Shown here: positions 24,331 to 32,743 of the stretch, one piece after another
Layout: each line of letters begins with the position of its first letter
Position numbering within the stretch: the first letter of the stretch is position 1
DNA from: an uncultured Bacillota bacterium
GTDB lineage: Bacteria; Bacillota; Clostridia; Tissierellales; Tissierellaceae
Length of the DNA: 53,945 nt
Assembly: GCA_937951995.1 (NCBI GenBank)
Contig: CALGAG010000206.1
Coordinates: 1 to 53,945, forward strand
Direction: 5' to 3'
The notes under the pieces: model-generated
Seen by the model: only the letters and a program-made list of their open reading frames with translations
Told to the model about the DNA's origin: nothing
The model's database searches: none
Program-made: the position numbers and the translations under genes

Positions 24331-24954
24331 ATGATAATTACAAATATAACCTCACAAAGGGATCCTGAAAGGGTCAACATCTTTATCGACAATGAATTTG
24401 CCTTTGGTTTGTTCTATTCAACCAAGGAAGAACTTGGCTTGAAAAAGGGTATGGAGCTGGATGATGCACTTCTTGAAAGGATAAAGTCCAAGGATGAGCT
24501 TCAAAGCGCCAAGTCCAAGGCATACCAATACCTTAGCTTTCGACAGCGTTCCCAGAAGGAATTGGAGGATCATCTCCTTAAGAAAGAGTTCAGCCAAACC
24601 ACTGTTGATTGTGTAATTAATATGCTAAGGGATGCTGGCTACATCAATGATCTGGACTTTGCAAAGGCCTACGTCAGGGACAAGACCACCTTCAAGAATT
24701 TTGGCCCCTACAGGATCAAGAACGAATTGTCCCAAAAGGGCATATCCAAGGACCTGATAGAGCAGGCGCTCCAGCAGGAGTACCAGGAGGAGCTTCAAGA
24801 ACTTGTGGATCTTGTGAAATCCAAATATTCATCAATACTCCATGACAGGTCGGAGAAAAGATTCAGAAGAATCGGTGGGTTTTTACAGAGAAAAGGCCAT
24901 TCCTATGATACAATCAAAAAGGTACTGGACATAATAGATGGAAAGGATGACTGA
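24331..24954 (+). CDS. recX: RecX regulatory protein
   Basis: RecX modulates RecA filaments during recombination and repair. The protein (207 residues) is helical throughout, with the three-repeat RecX pattern: AYQYLSFRQRSQKELEDHL (near 65-85), MLRDAGYINDLDFAKAYV (near 100-118) and GPYRIKNELSQKGIS (near 128-142). The start ATG has AAGGGA 6 bases upstream; a TTG 15 bases earlier is open but less likely. No recA lies in the window. The next gene overlaps its 3' end by 17 bases. Confidence 0.93.
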   Translation: MIITNITSQRDPERVNIFIDNEFAFGLFYSTKEELGLKKGMELDDALLERIKSKDELQSAKSKAYQYLSFRQRSQKELEDHLLKKEFSQTTVDCVINMLRDAGYINDLDFAKAYVRDKTTFKNFGPYRIKNELSQKGISKDLIEQALQQEYQEELQELVDLVKSKYSSILHDRSEKRFRRIGGFLQRKGHSYDTIKKVLDIIDGKDD

Positions 24955-25216
24955 TTTGTTTTATGTATATATCCTAAAATGCAGTGACAACAGCCTTTAC
25001 ACAGGCTACACGGACTGCCTTGAAAAGCGTTTGGAAAAACACAATGAAGGAAAGGCATCAAAATATACAAGGTCAAGGCTCCCAGTCAGTATGGTTTACT
25101 CCGAAGTCCATCCTGACAAGAGTTCAGCAATGAAGCGGGAAATTTGGATAAAATCAATAGGCCGTGAGGGTAAGATAAAATTGATTCAGGAGGCATCAGA
25201 TGAACCACTTGTTTAA
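24938..25216 (+). CDS. GIY-YIG domain nuclease-like protein (UPF0213/YazA type)
   Basis: A single-domain protein of 92 residues with the GIY-YIG fold: YVYILKCSDNSLYTGYT (near 9-25), an Arg-containing helix (LEKRLEKHNEGKASKYT) and the metal-binding Glu region (AMKREIWIKS). Members of this short family are widespread and of unproven function, probably DNA repair related. It overlaps recX upstream and glpP downstream by 17 bases each, implying coupled translation. An internal ATG at 24947 is an alternative start. Confidence 0.9.
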   Translation: MERMTDLFYVYILKCSDNSLYTGYTDCLEKRLEKHNEGKASKYTRSRLPVSMVYSEVHPDKSSAMKREIWIKSIGREGKIKLIQEASDEPLV

Positions 25217-25766
25217 CAGCTTAATGGAATATCCAGTGATTGCTGAGGTCAATACACTTGAAGAGTTCAACCATGCTCTGGAATCCACTTGCCAAAATAT
25301 TTTCATGATGACTGGAAACATATTCAACCTGAGACAGATATCAAAAAAGGCCCACAACAAAGGGAAGAACATATACATATACATTGACGCAATCCAGGGC
25401 TTTTCCAAGGATTCCTGGGGCCTTGAATTCATATCCAAAAACATCGAAATTGACGGCATAATAACATCCAAACCCGAGCTTATGGAACAGAGCAAGGAGA
25501 TGGGAATCTTCACCCTGGGGAGATTTTCAGTATACAACGAATACAAATTAGGCTACACCATAGAAAAAATCAAGGAAACCAGACCCCACTGCGCAATAGT
25601 CCTTCCTGGAGTTTTACCCAAGCTTATTGTGAAAATCATTGCTGAAACCAGGATCCCACTGATTTCAAGCGGTTTTTTGGATAATCGCGAAGCGGTAATA
25701 GAATGCCTGGAGTCTGGTGCAGCTGGAATATCGACAGTACATTTTACTGACCAGAACATATATTAA
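25200..25766 (+). CDS. glpP: Glycerol-3-phosphate responsive antiterminator
   Basis: GlpP (188 residues) is a TIM-barrel-like RNA-binding antiterminator that, with glycerol-3-phosphate, allows readthrough of leader terminators in front of glp genes. Family features are FMMTGNIFNLRQISKKAHNK, the IDAIQGF stretch, DGIITSKPELM and VLPGVLPKLIVKI. CAGGAGG lies 6 bases before the ATG inside the preceding gene. No glpF, glpK or glpD lies in the window, so its targets are elsewhere. It ends at a strong terminator. Confidence 0.9.
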   Translation: MNHLFNSLMEYPVIAEVNTLEEFNHALESTCQNIFMMTGNIFNLRQISKKAHNKGKNIYIYIDAIQGFSKDSWGLEFISKNIEIDGIITSKPELMEQSKEMGIFTLGRFSVYNEYKLGYTIEKIKETRPHCAIVLPGVLPKLIVKIIAETRIPLISSGFLDNREAVIECLESGAAGISTVHFTDQNIY

Positions 25767-25796
25767 CCCTGAATCTTATGATTCAGGGTTTCTTTT
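25765..25796. terminator. Terminator downstream of glpP
   Basis: An 11-base-pair perfect stem (25765-25775 with 25780-25790), TTAT loop, then TCTTTT on the plus strand. The stem starts within the glpP stop codon. It lies between convergent genes; the last bases overlap the stop of the minus-strand gene at 25795. Confidence 0.92.
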
Positions 25797-26205
25797 AGCT
25801 TTGAGGCTTTTCTTGGGTCTTTTCTTCAGGTTTCTTCGCTTCCTTGCTCTTGGCTTTTCTTCTCTTTCTCTTAACCGGCTTTACATATATGCCTATGATA
25901 AGGGCAAAGAGGATTCCCACAAGCCCAGCCACCGTTCCTATTATGAACAGCAAAAGGTTCACAAGGCTTGCATCGGCAGTTATGGTATCCTTTACACTGT
26001 AGAGGTTGAACAGCCCTATCCCGAGAACTATGAGCCCTGGAAGATATTTCATAATCCTGATCTTCTTGAAAATCAGATGTGTAAGCAGGGTTATTCCCAT
26101 GACTGCCAATGTAACGTAAATTATCATCCTTGAGTCATCGTAGTAGCCACCCATTTCAGCCAATATTTCCTTAACCTTTGAAAACAGGCCAATCAACGTC
26201 TCCAT
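25795..26205 (-). CDS. Small membrane protein with basic C-terminal tail
   Basis: I do not recognise this protein (136 residues). It shows three hydrophobic segments (about 27-43, 53-70 and 82-107) and a C-terminal tail rich in Lys, Arg and Glu (VKRKRRKAKSKEAKKPEEK) that would lie in the cytoplasm. A ribosome-binding site (GAAGGGAA) precedes the ATG. It is the last gene of the deacetylase / two-component / lipoprotein operon, 35 bases after the lipoprotein, which hints at an envelope role. Confidence 0.75.
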   Translation of the reverse strand: METLIGLFSKVKEILAEMGGYYDDSRMIIYVTLAVMGITLLTHLIFKKIRIMKYLPGLIVLGIGLFNLYSVKDTITADASLVNLLLFIIGTVAGLVGILFALIIGIYVKPVKRKRRKAKSKEAKKPEEKTQEKPQS

Positions 26206-26240
26206 ATAATCATTCCCTTCAGTTATTATGTCTCACAAGG

Positions 26241-27743
26241 CTACCGTTCAACTTCAACAGCTCCATGTTTTATCATTTCGTTTTGCCATATTCCAGGGTA
26301 TCTTCCCACTGCCCATTCTGACATTATGACACTTGAATCATTGGGCAGCCTTACCCTTGCAACAGGTGTAATATCTATATCATACTCCTCCAAGGAATAT
26401 ATTACAATATGGGAAGTGGTTATTACAACCATAAATTCGTTGTTGGGGGATGAAAATACATCCTGTACATCCGGGACTGTAAGCTTGACTGCATCCCATG
26501 GCATAGCCAGCTCATCATAGCTTACCATTTCCTTTGGTGGTATGGCCTTGATATTGAAGTCCCTGTAAAGCTCCTTTTCGTTTTCCTTGTAGTTTATCCT
26601 GCCCTTCAGAGTCCAATACCCGTTGTTTCTCACCAGGCCAACATTCTCCTCGTTTATCAATGTACTGTTATTGACTGCTGTGACACTTCTGACCCCTTCA
26701 AGAAACAGGTCCCTACCCGTTTCACCTACCAGGTCTGACAGCTTGATTGGCTTCTTGTCAGCAAGATTGTCCATTGCATACACGTGGAGGGACCTTCGGT
26801 CTCCCCTGTCAAGCTCGATATTCTCTATGGAAACATAATCATTGCCCACAAAAAGGATGTTTCTTAGGATTGATGGAACCGGCCTCTCTTGGAGCAAGCT
26901 CCTCTCCCTGGAGTCAAATACCATGGCCTCCATGATTTCCGAATTGTTATCCGGTGTGAATAGTGGCGTCGTCTTGATCTCATCTGCTATGATTCCATCC
27001 TCAACGGTCCGTTCCTGGTCAACAAACCAGAAACCATTTTTCCTTGGCAGGAGGATCCTATCCAGTTCATACAGGCCCTCAAGATTCCTGTTTTGCATAT
27101 TTATCCAATAGGTTCTGTATTCCCAGGTTGGTATCTGGTAGGTATCGTCAAAGCCCTGGGTCCTGACACCAAGCAGCAGGCCCGTACTGAGACTCTCATC
27201 AATTGTATCACCAAGGTTCCTCTGGACATTCTTCTCTACGTTGATGTATCTTTCAACCTCTTCAAGGCTTACCTGGTCCAGCTGCCTTTCCAGTCTGTAG
27301 AAGCTTTCATCCAAATAGGCAATCAGGGTATCCTCATCAACCTCTATGAATTCAGTAAAATACCGGTCTTGGTTTATTATGGTGATTACCTTGATGTAAT
27401 CCTCTTCTATTCCCAGCGAAGCTGGGTTAAGCTTGAATTTAGATATGAGATAGTCTCTGGTCCTGACCTTCTTGATCTTAAATGAAGGGGTTGATGTGTA
27501 GTCCTGACCAAGAACCACCCCATCATTATGGAATAGACCAGTCTCACCTACACGGTAGTCAGCTTCCTGGTGGTTTCCTGAACCTAGGCTGTATATTAAC
27601 TCAACTACTTCCCATTTCCCGGTTATGGGCGAAAGTATGTTGTCTGGTGCAACTATTCTTTCCTTGGTCTCCCCCTCGATTACAGCGCAGGAGCTCATCA
27701 AGAATGACAAGGCTATCATGGCAATAATTAGAATCCTCTTCAT
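26241..27743 (-). CDS. Lipoprotein of unknown function linked to the two-component system
   Basis: A secreted lipoprotein (500 residues): an N-terminal signal peptide ends in the lipobox LMSSC, so the mature protein would be attached to the outer face of the membrane through Cys19. The remainder is rich in beta-strand patterns with no motif I can name. Its ATG overlaps the stop codon of the histidine kinase in an ATGA junction, so the two are translationally coupled. By position it resembles the accessory proteins YycH and YycI that restrain WalK in bacilli, but it shares no obvious sequence with them; a role in tuning the kinase is inference. Confidence 0.85.
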   Translation of the reverse strand: MKRILIIAMIALSFLMSSCAVIEGETKERIVAPDNILSPITGKWEVVELIYSLGSGNHQEADYRVGETGLFHNDGVVLGQDYTSTPSFKIKKVRTRDYLISKFKLNPASLGIEEDYIKVITIINQDRYFTEFIEVDEDTLIAYLDESFYRLERQLDQVSLEEVERYINVEKNVQRNLGDTIDESLSTGLLLGVRTQGFDDTYQIPTWEYRTYWINMQNRNLEGLYELDRILLPRKNGFWFVDQERTVEDGIIADEIKTTPLFTPDNNSEIMEAMVFDSRERSLLQERPVPSILRNILFVGNDYVSIENIELDRGDRRSLHVYAMDNLADKKPIKLSDLVGETGRDLFLEGVRSVTAVNNSTLINEENVGLVRNNGYWTLKGRINYKENEKELYRDFNIKAIPPKEMVSYDELAMPWDAVKLTVPDVQDVFSSPNNEFMVVITTSHIVIYSLEEYDIDITPVARVRLPNDSSVIMSEWAVGRYPGIWQNEMIKHGAVEVER

Positions 27744-29134
27744 TGCGATACCAGCCTTAGGAAGCCTACAGTCACTACTGTACCTACCTCAAGCTGCGAT
27801 GCAATCCTAAAGGTTCCACCATGCAATCCAATTATTTCATCACAGATTGAAAGGCCTATTCCGCTGTGGGACTGGCTGTTCTTTCCCTTGTAGAACTTGT
27901 CCTTAATATATGGCAGCTCATCCTGGGGAATCCCTGGACCATTGTCCCTTATTTGGATGATAAGTTCTTCACCTTCCTCATAGGCACTTAGGCTTACTTC
28001 ACCCTCGCCGGTAAACTTGAAGGCATTATCCAATAGATTTATCAGCACCTGCCTTATCCTGTTCTCATCCCCAAGTATAGGTGCAATTTCATCGTCTATA
28101 TTTACATTGAAGTCAATATTGTTGTTTATTGCCCTGGGCATCATCTGGTAGACCACGGTCTTTAGGGTTTCCTTGATGTCTATCATATCCTTCACAAGTG
28201 ATATCCTACCTGATGTGAATCTTGAAAAATCCAGAAGCTCCTCAACCATTCCAGTCAGCCTATCACTTTCCCCCTCTATTATATTCAATCCATCCAATAG
28301 GAGGTCAGTGTCAAGTTCTTCTGAATCCTTAAGGGTGATTGCCCACCCCTTTATTGATGTCAAGGGAGTTCTCAACTCGTGGGAAATCGATGATATGAAA
28401 TCATTCTTCATGTTTTCCTTCCTGGTGATCTCCTCCGCCATATAGTTCAAAGTGTGGGAAAGCCTTCCGATTTCATCGTTGACCTTTACATGGCTTCGGA
28501 CCTTGAATTGTCCGTCTGCCATTTTTTCGGCCACATCGGTCACTTCCTTCAGGGGCTTTATGATTGAGTTTGCCAAAAATAGGCTTAAAAACCCGGAAAT
28601 GGCAACAACCACAAGGCCTATTAGAATAAGAACCTGAGAAATTTGCCTGATAATTATATTTGTCTCCTCCATGCTTGAAATAAACCTAATTATACCTATG
28701 CTTTCCCCTGCACTCTCAATGGGCATTGCAACAGCCATCACAGGCTCCACATCATATTCCACATTTCCAGTCCAAACCCCTCGTCCAAGGTTTATGGCCT
28801 GCTGAACATCAGGTGTTTCTATCTTGTCAGTGAAGTTTATCCCTAGGGAGTCCATAAGGATGTTCCCCTCAAGATCAAGGATCTGAACCTGTGCAGCAGT
28901 ATGCTGCCAAAATATGTCCGTATCCTCAATCAGGATACCCTCCAGATTTCCAGACGAGAAATAACGGGCATAAAAAGTAGTAGAAAACTCGATCTGACTT
29001 GTCAGAATGTCTTCCACATTTTTATAGTAATGGGTTCTGATTCCCGTTATTAGTAGAATCTCCAGGAATATTACAGTAACTAATATTATAAGCATAAAGT
29101 TCTTGATTAACCTGGTTTTAATGCTTCTTCTCAT
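27740..29134 (-). CDS. Sensor histidine kinase (HAMP-HisKA-HATPase)
   Basis: A membrane-bound sensor kinase (464 residues). Two membrane helices (about 10-31 and 166-189) flank an extracytoplasmic sensor of about 130 residues. A HAMP linker (about 190-240), the phospho-acceptor His252 in SSISHELRTPLTSIKGW, and a C-terminal ATPase domain with DNAFKF, DNGPGIP and GIGLSICDEIIGLHGG follow. Unlike classical WalK it has no cytoplasmic PAS domain. It lies 9 bases downstream of its response regulator. Confidence 0.95.
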   Translation of the reverse strand: MRRSIKTRLIKNFMLIILVTVIFLEILLITGIRTHYYKNVEDILTSQIEFSTTFYARYFSSGNLEGILIEDTDIFWQHTAAQVQILDLEGNILMDSLGINFTDKIETPDVQQAINLGRGVWTGNVEYDVEPVMAVAMPIESAGESIGIIRFISSMEETNIIIRQISQVLILIGLVVVAISGFLSLFLANSIIKPLKEVTDVAEKMADGQFKVRSHVKVNDEIGRLSHTLNYMAEEITRKENMKNDFISSISHELRTPLTSIKGWAITLKDSEELDTDLLLDGLNIIEGESDRLTGMVEELLDFSRFTSGRISLVKDMIDIKETLKTVVYQMMPRAINNNIDFNVNIDDEIAPILGDENRIRQVLINLLDNAFKFTGEGEVSLSAYEEGEELIIQIRDNGPGIPQDELPYIKDKFYKGKNSQSHSGIGLSICDEIIGLHGGTFRIASQLEVGTVVTVGFLRLVSQ

Positions 29135-29143
29135 TAGATGCTC

Positions 29144-29836
29144 CTAACTTTTGGCTCTCCATCTATATCCAACTCCCCATACGGTTTCAATGTAGTATGG
29201 TTGACTTGAGTCCTCCTCTATCTTGGACCTAAGTCTTCTGATGTTTACATCCACAATTTTTGAGTCTCCTACAAAATCCACACCCCAAACGTGGTTTAGG
29301 ATTTCATCCCTTTTAAATGCCTTCCCAGGATTCTCTATAAACAGCTTTGCTATTGAAAATTCAGTGGGTGTCAGTTCAATTTCCTCGTTATTCCTGTAGA
29401 ACAACCTTGAGTATACATCGATCTTGAAAGGGGTGAACTCAAGCATGGATGACTCTGAGCTTCCTTCTTTTTCCAACCTTCGTTCAAGCGATTTTATCCG
29501 TAGGACCAGTTCGGTGGGGTTGAATGGCTTTGTCATATAATCATCGGTTCCATACTCCAAACCCATGATCTTGTCAATATCCTGACTCTTGGCTGTAAGC
29601 ATTATGATTCCCAGATGTGGGTGACTTGACCTTAGGGACCTGCATACCTCAAAACCGTCGATTCCAGGCAGCATAACGTCAAGAACAACTATATCAATTG
29701 TCTCCCTGCTGGCAATATCCAACCCATCCTCTCCGGTTGGCGCCTCCAACACAGTATAGCCGGCCCTGTCCAGATTGATTTTTATGAATTTTCTTATGGA
29801 TTCTTCATCTTCAACTACAAGGACTTTTCTACTCAT
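29144..29836 (-). CDS. OmpR-family response regulator (WalR-like)
   Basis: A DNA-binding response regulator (230 residues). The receiver domain has the acidic pair in VVEDEE, phospho-acceptor Asp53 in VVLDVMLPG and the conserved Lys in MTKPF. The C-terminal winged helix ends with SKIVDVNIRRLRSKIEE, very close to the recognition helix of WalR/YycF. AAGGGGGA precedes the ATG. It lies between a deacetylase (16-base gap) and its kinase. A match to the WalR box lies upstream of the operon promoter, consistent with autoregulation. Confidence 0.94.
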   Translation of the reverse strand: MSRKVLVVEDEESIRKFIKINLDRAGYTVLEAPTGEDGLDIASRETIDIVVLDVMLPGIDGFEVCRSLRSSHPHLGIIMLTAKSQDIDKIMGLEYGTDDYMTKPFNPTELVLRIKSLERRLEKEGSSESSMLEFTPFKIDVYSRLFYRNNEEIELTPTEFSIAKLFIENPGKAFKRDEILNHVWGVDFVGDSKIVDVNIRRLRSKIEEDSSQPYYIETVWGVGYRWRAKS

Positions 29837-29851
29837 AATATCCCCCTTTAT

Positions 29852-30787
29852 CTAATGGTCATACTCCTCCAGCGTTTTGAAGCTGTAGCCTTCCAGCAAC
29901 AGGTGTTCAATTATTGAAGGCAAGGCCTCCACCGTCTTCTTTTTCTCATCTGTATCATGCATGAGCATCACAACCTTGTCCTGCTTTTTGTAGGTTTCCT
30001 TAAATCTACCGTATAGATAATCAACTGTGGGTTTATCCAACTCCGAGTCGCCGTTCAATGCATTCCAGTCAAAAACCCTAAAACCCTCATCTTCAAGGGC
30101 CACAACAGTGGGTTTCTTGTACTCCGCATGGGATCCACCAGGCAGCCTGACCAGACTGGTCAAATAGGAAGAATCCTCTGTGGCAATCTGAATAGCCTTT
30201 TCCGTCCTGTAAACTTCATCAAGAAAGTTGTCAGTCTTCCTGTATATGATTTCGTAGTTGTGAGAGTAGGTGTGGTTGCCAATACTGTGCCCATTTTCAT
30301 ATGTCTGCTTCAAAACATCAGGGTTCCTGTCCACCATCTTTCCCAATACAAAGAATGTGGCCTTTATTCCATACCGGTCCAATATCTCCAGTATTTGTGG
30401 AGTGACAACTTCTGAAGGGCCGTCATCAAAGGTAAGGTATGCAATTTTCCCTGTAGGTTTCACTTCTTCTATCAATTTACCAGCATCCATGATAACTGGG
30501 ACCAAATCTTCCACAACTTCTTCCTCTTCATCCAAAAATACTGGGTCATCCTCTGGTGTAGGTTCTTCATGTTCTGTCTGGTCATTGCTGCTTGAGGTAT
30601 TCTCTGTCTCATTTCCCAGAGCTTCCTCAGTTGAATTTCCCTCTTCAACCAGTACATTCCCCTTGTCACCAATGTCCTGGCCCCGGTCCTCCTGTGCCTT
30701 TGACAGGTCAATGATACCAGGAATCACCAGAAATCCAGTAAGTATTATTAATGATGCTATCAGTGCCATACCCAGCCTTGTTTTCAT
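29852..30787 (-). CDS. Polysaccharide deacetylase (NodB/PgdA family), membrane anchored
   Basis: A predicted peptidoglycan or glycan N-deacetylase (311 residues). An N-terminal signal-anchor helix (about 5-25) is followed by an acidic, Ser/Thr/Glu-rich linker (about 30-100) and a NodB domain (about 112-305). All five NodB motifs are visible: TFDDGP with metal-binding Asp (121-122), NHTYSH (H172, H176), RLPGGSH, DWNALNGD and LMHDT. The start is the second of two close ATG codons, 8 bases after AGGAG. It is the first gene of the operon with the WalR-like system, which fits a cell-wall modifying role. Confidence 0.93.
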   Translation of the reverse strand: MKTRLGMALIASLIILTGFLVIPGIIDLSKAQEDRGQDIGDKGNVLVEEGNSTEEALGNETENTSSSNDQTEHEEPTPEDDPVFLDEEEEVVEDLVPVIMDAGKLIEEVKPTGKIAYLTFDDGPSEVVTPQILEILDRYGIKATFFVLGKMVDRNPDVLKQTYENGHSIGNHTYSHNYEIIYRKTDNFLDEVYRTEKAIQIATEDSSYLTSLVRLPGGSHAEYKKPTVVALEDEGFRVFDWNALNGDSELDKPTVDYLYGRFKETYKKQDKVVMLMHDTDEKKKTVEALPSIIEHLLLEGYSFKTLEEYDH

Positions 30788-30824
30788 GTCCATATCTCCT
30801 GTAAAGTGTCTTTGTTTACATATT

Positions 30825-30853
30825 ATTATACCCTCAAACCACAGTAGTTACAA
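30825..30853 (-). promoter_or_regulatory. Promoter of the deacetylase/two-component operon
   Basis: On the minus strand TTGTAA (30848-30853) and a perfect TATAAT (30825-30830) are 17 bases apart. Transcription would start near 30818, about 31 bases before the deacetylase start codon. The -35 itself is part of a TGTAAC repeat unit. Confidence 0.7.
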
Positions 30854-30868
30854 TTCAATTAACAAGCG

Positions 30869-30885
30869 GTTACAAATGCATTACA
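30869..30885 (-). promoter_or_regulatory. WalR-box-like direct repeat
   Basis: On the minus strand this reads TGTAAT-GCATT-TGTAAC, an exact match to the WalR consensus TGTWAH-N5-TGTWAH known from B. subtilis and S. aureus. It is centred about 59 bases upstream of the predicted start of transcription, an activating position. Three further TGTWAH units lie on the same strand at 30847-30852, 30859-30864 and 30888-30893. The operon encodes a WalR-like regulator. Confidence 0.65.
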
Positions 30886-30888
30886 CTA

Positions 30889-32610
30889 TTACAAATCCCT
30901 GAACTGTGATTTGTACAGGTCGGCATAGATTCCCCCCTTATCCAGAAGTTCCTGGTGGCTTCCCTTCTCCTCAATTCCACTTCCCGTCATGACAAGAATC
31001 TCATCAGCATTCTTGATGGTGGATAGCCTATGGGCTATTACAAGGGTGGTCCTGTTTTTTGATAGCCGTTCCAGGGACTTCTGAATCATCTGTTCAGTTT
31101 CATTATCCAGTGCCGAGGTTGCCTCATCAAGAATGAGTACCGGTGGATTCTTCAGGAAGAGCCTGGATATTGATATTCTCTGTTTCTGGCCTCCTGAAAG
31201 CATGACTCCCTTCTCACCCACATAGGTATCATATCCATTTGGCAGGGACACTATGAAATCATGTATGCTGGCATTTTTGGCAGCCTCTATAATGTCCTCC
31301 TCTGTTGCAGAAGGGTTGCCGTATTGGATGTTTTCCCTTATTGTGCCAGTGAAGAGGAAGACATCCTGCTGGACCAAGCCGATGTTTTTCCTGAGTGATT
31401 TTAACTTGACATCCTTGATGTTTACCCCATCCAGAAGAATCTCTCCTGAGCTGGTCTCATAAAATCTTGGTATCAGGTGGCAGAGTGTGGACTTCCCAGC
31501 ACCTGAAGGTCCAACCAGGGCCACGGTCTTTCCCTTGTCAATTGTCAGGTTAATACCTGACAATACCTTCTCATCATCGTTTCCATAGCTGAAGGTTACA
31601 TTCTTGAACTCAATCCTTCCTTCTACATTCTGGAGCTCAACAGCATCTTCCCTGTCAACTATTGAGGGCTCGATGGACATGACCTCCTGAAATCTTGTGA
31701 AACCGGTCATACCGCTTTGCAGCTGCTGCATGAAGTCTGTGAGCTTCTTGATTGGCTGCATGAAAAAGTTTACATATAGTGTATATGCGAACAGGTCTCC
31801 CAGGTCTATTATGTTTCGGTAGACAAAATATCCACCCAGTGAGATCACAATAAGGTTCAGGGCGCTGGAGATAATCCCCACTCCTGAAACAAATTCAGCC
31901 ATAACCTTGTAGGATTCCCCTCTGGCACTGGCGAACTTTGCATTCCTATCGTTGAATTTCATTATTTCATACTCTTCATTTGTAAATGATTTTGCTACTC
32001 TTGCACCGCTGATGCTGTTCTCTATTTGGGAGTTTACACTGGCTATCTTCCTTCTTGCCTTCATAAAGGCCTCTTCCATCCTCTTTCTCTTCTTGATGGC
32101 AAACCAAATCATCAATGGAATGAATGCAAAGATTATCAGGGTCAGTCTCCACTCAATAAACATAAGTATGGTGAAGGATCCAAAGAGCATTATGGTGGAT
32201 ATGAATACATCCTCCGGACCATGGTGGGCCAACTCGGTTATATCCATCAGGTCGTTGATGATCCTTGACATTATGTGGCCGGTTTTAGTGTTGTCATAGT
32301 AGCTGAAGGGCAGGGTCTGGAGATGGGTGAAAATATCCCTTCTCATGTCGTGCTCAATCCTGACACCAAGCAGGTGTCCGTAGTATGCGACAATATATTG
32401 GCTTATATATCTTAGGACAAATAGAAGTACCATTATTCCTGTCCATTTAATAAGCAGGTCCATGTTCCCATCTGGAATGATTACATTGATCATGTTCCTT
32501 GTGAACATTGGAAATACGAGATCGAAAACAGATATTAGAAAGGCAAAGAACATATCTGTTATAAACAGGGTTTTATGGGGTTTGTAATAGGATATAAATT
32601 TCTTGAACAT
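30889..32610 (-). CDS. ABC exporter, homodimer type (MsbA/BmrA-like)
   Basis: A half-size ABC exporter (573 residues) with six membrane helices (about 10-300) and a C-terminal ATPase domain. Walker A GPSGAGKST, signature LSGGQKQRISISR and Walker B VLILDEATSALD with the catalytic Glu are all canonical, so a homodimer could hydrolyse ATP at both sites. GAGGAG lies 6 bases before the ATG. No partner subunit is adjacent. Substrate unknown; lipid or drug are both possible. Its stop codon lies 4 bases from the WalR-like box of the next operon. Confidence 0.94.
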   Translation of the reverse strand: MFKKFISYYKPHKTLFITDMFFAFLISVFDLVFPMFTRNMINVIIPDGNMDLLIKWTGIMVLLFVLRYISQYIVAYYGHLLGVRIEHDMRRDIFTHLQTLPFSYYDNTKTGHIMSRIINDLMDITELAHHGPEDVFISTIMLFGSFTILMFIEWRLTLIIFAFIPLMIWFAIKKRKRMEEAFMKARRKIASVNSQIENSISGARVAKSFTNEEYEIMKFNDRNAKFASARGESYKVMAEFVSGVGIISSALNLIVISLGGYFVYRNIIDLGDLFAYTLYVNFFMQPIKKLTDFMQQLQSGMTGFTRFQEVMSIEPSIVDREDAVELQNVEGRIEFKNVTFSYGNDDEKVLSGINLTIDKGKTVALVGPSGAGKSTLCHLIPRFYETSSGEILLDGVNIKDVKLKSLRKNIGLVQQDVFLFTGTIRENIQYGNPSATEEDIIEAAKNASIHDFIVSLPNGYDTYVGEKGVMLSGGQKQRISISRLFLKNPPVLILDEATSALDNETEQMIQKSLERLSKNRTTLVIAHRLSTIKNADEILVMTGSGIEEKGSHQELLDKGGIYADLYKSQFRDL

Positions 32611-32683
32611 AGGCAGCTCCTCTACTTCTTTTTAGTTTGAATTTGTGATATGATAAATGGGGTTAATACTTAGACACACGAAT

Positions 32684-32689
32684 ATTATA
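32684..32689 (-). promoter_or_regulatory. Extended -10 of the ABC exporter gene
   Basis: On the minus strand TATAAT is preceded by TGT (TGnTATAAT). No convincing -35 lies 16-18 bases upstream. Transcription would start near 32677, about 67 bases before the gene. The divergent MFS gene starts 54 bases to the right. Confidence 0.45.
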
Positions 32690-32743
32690 ACATGCTTTAG
32701 AATGATTTTGTGCTTTAATTAATATATGACTATGGAGGCTTCT

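Noticed and set aside
30270..30902. 210-codon open frame on the plus strand
   Set aside because: It is antisense to the deacetylase, whose five motifs are clear, and its Ser-rich product is the shadow of the acidic linker.
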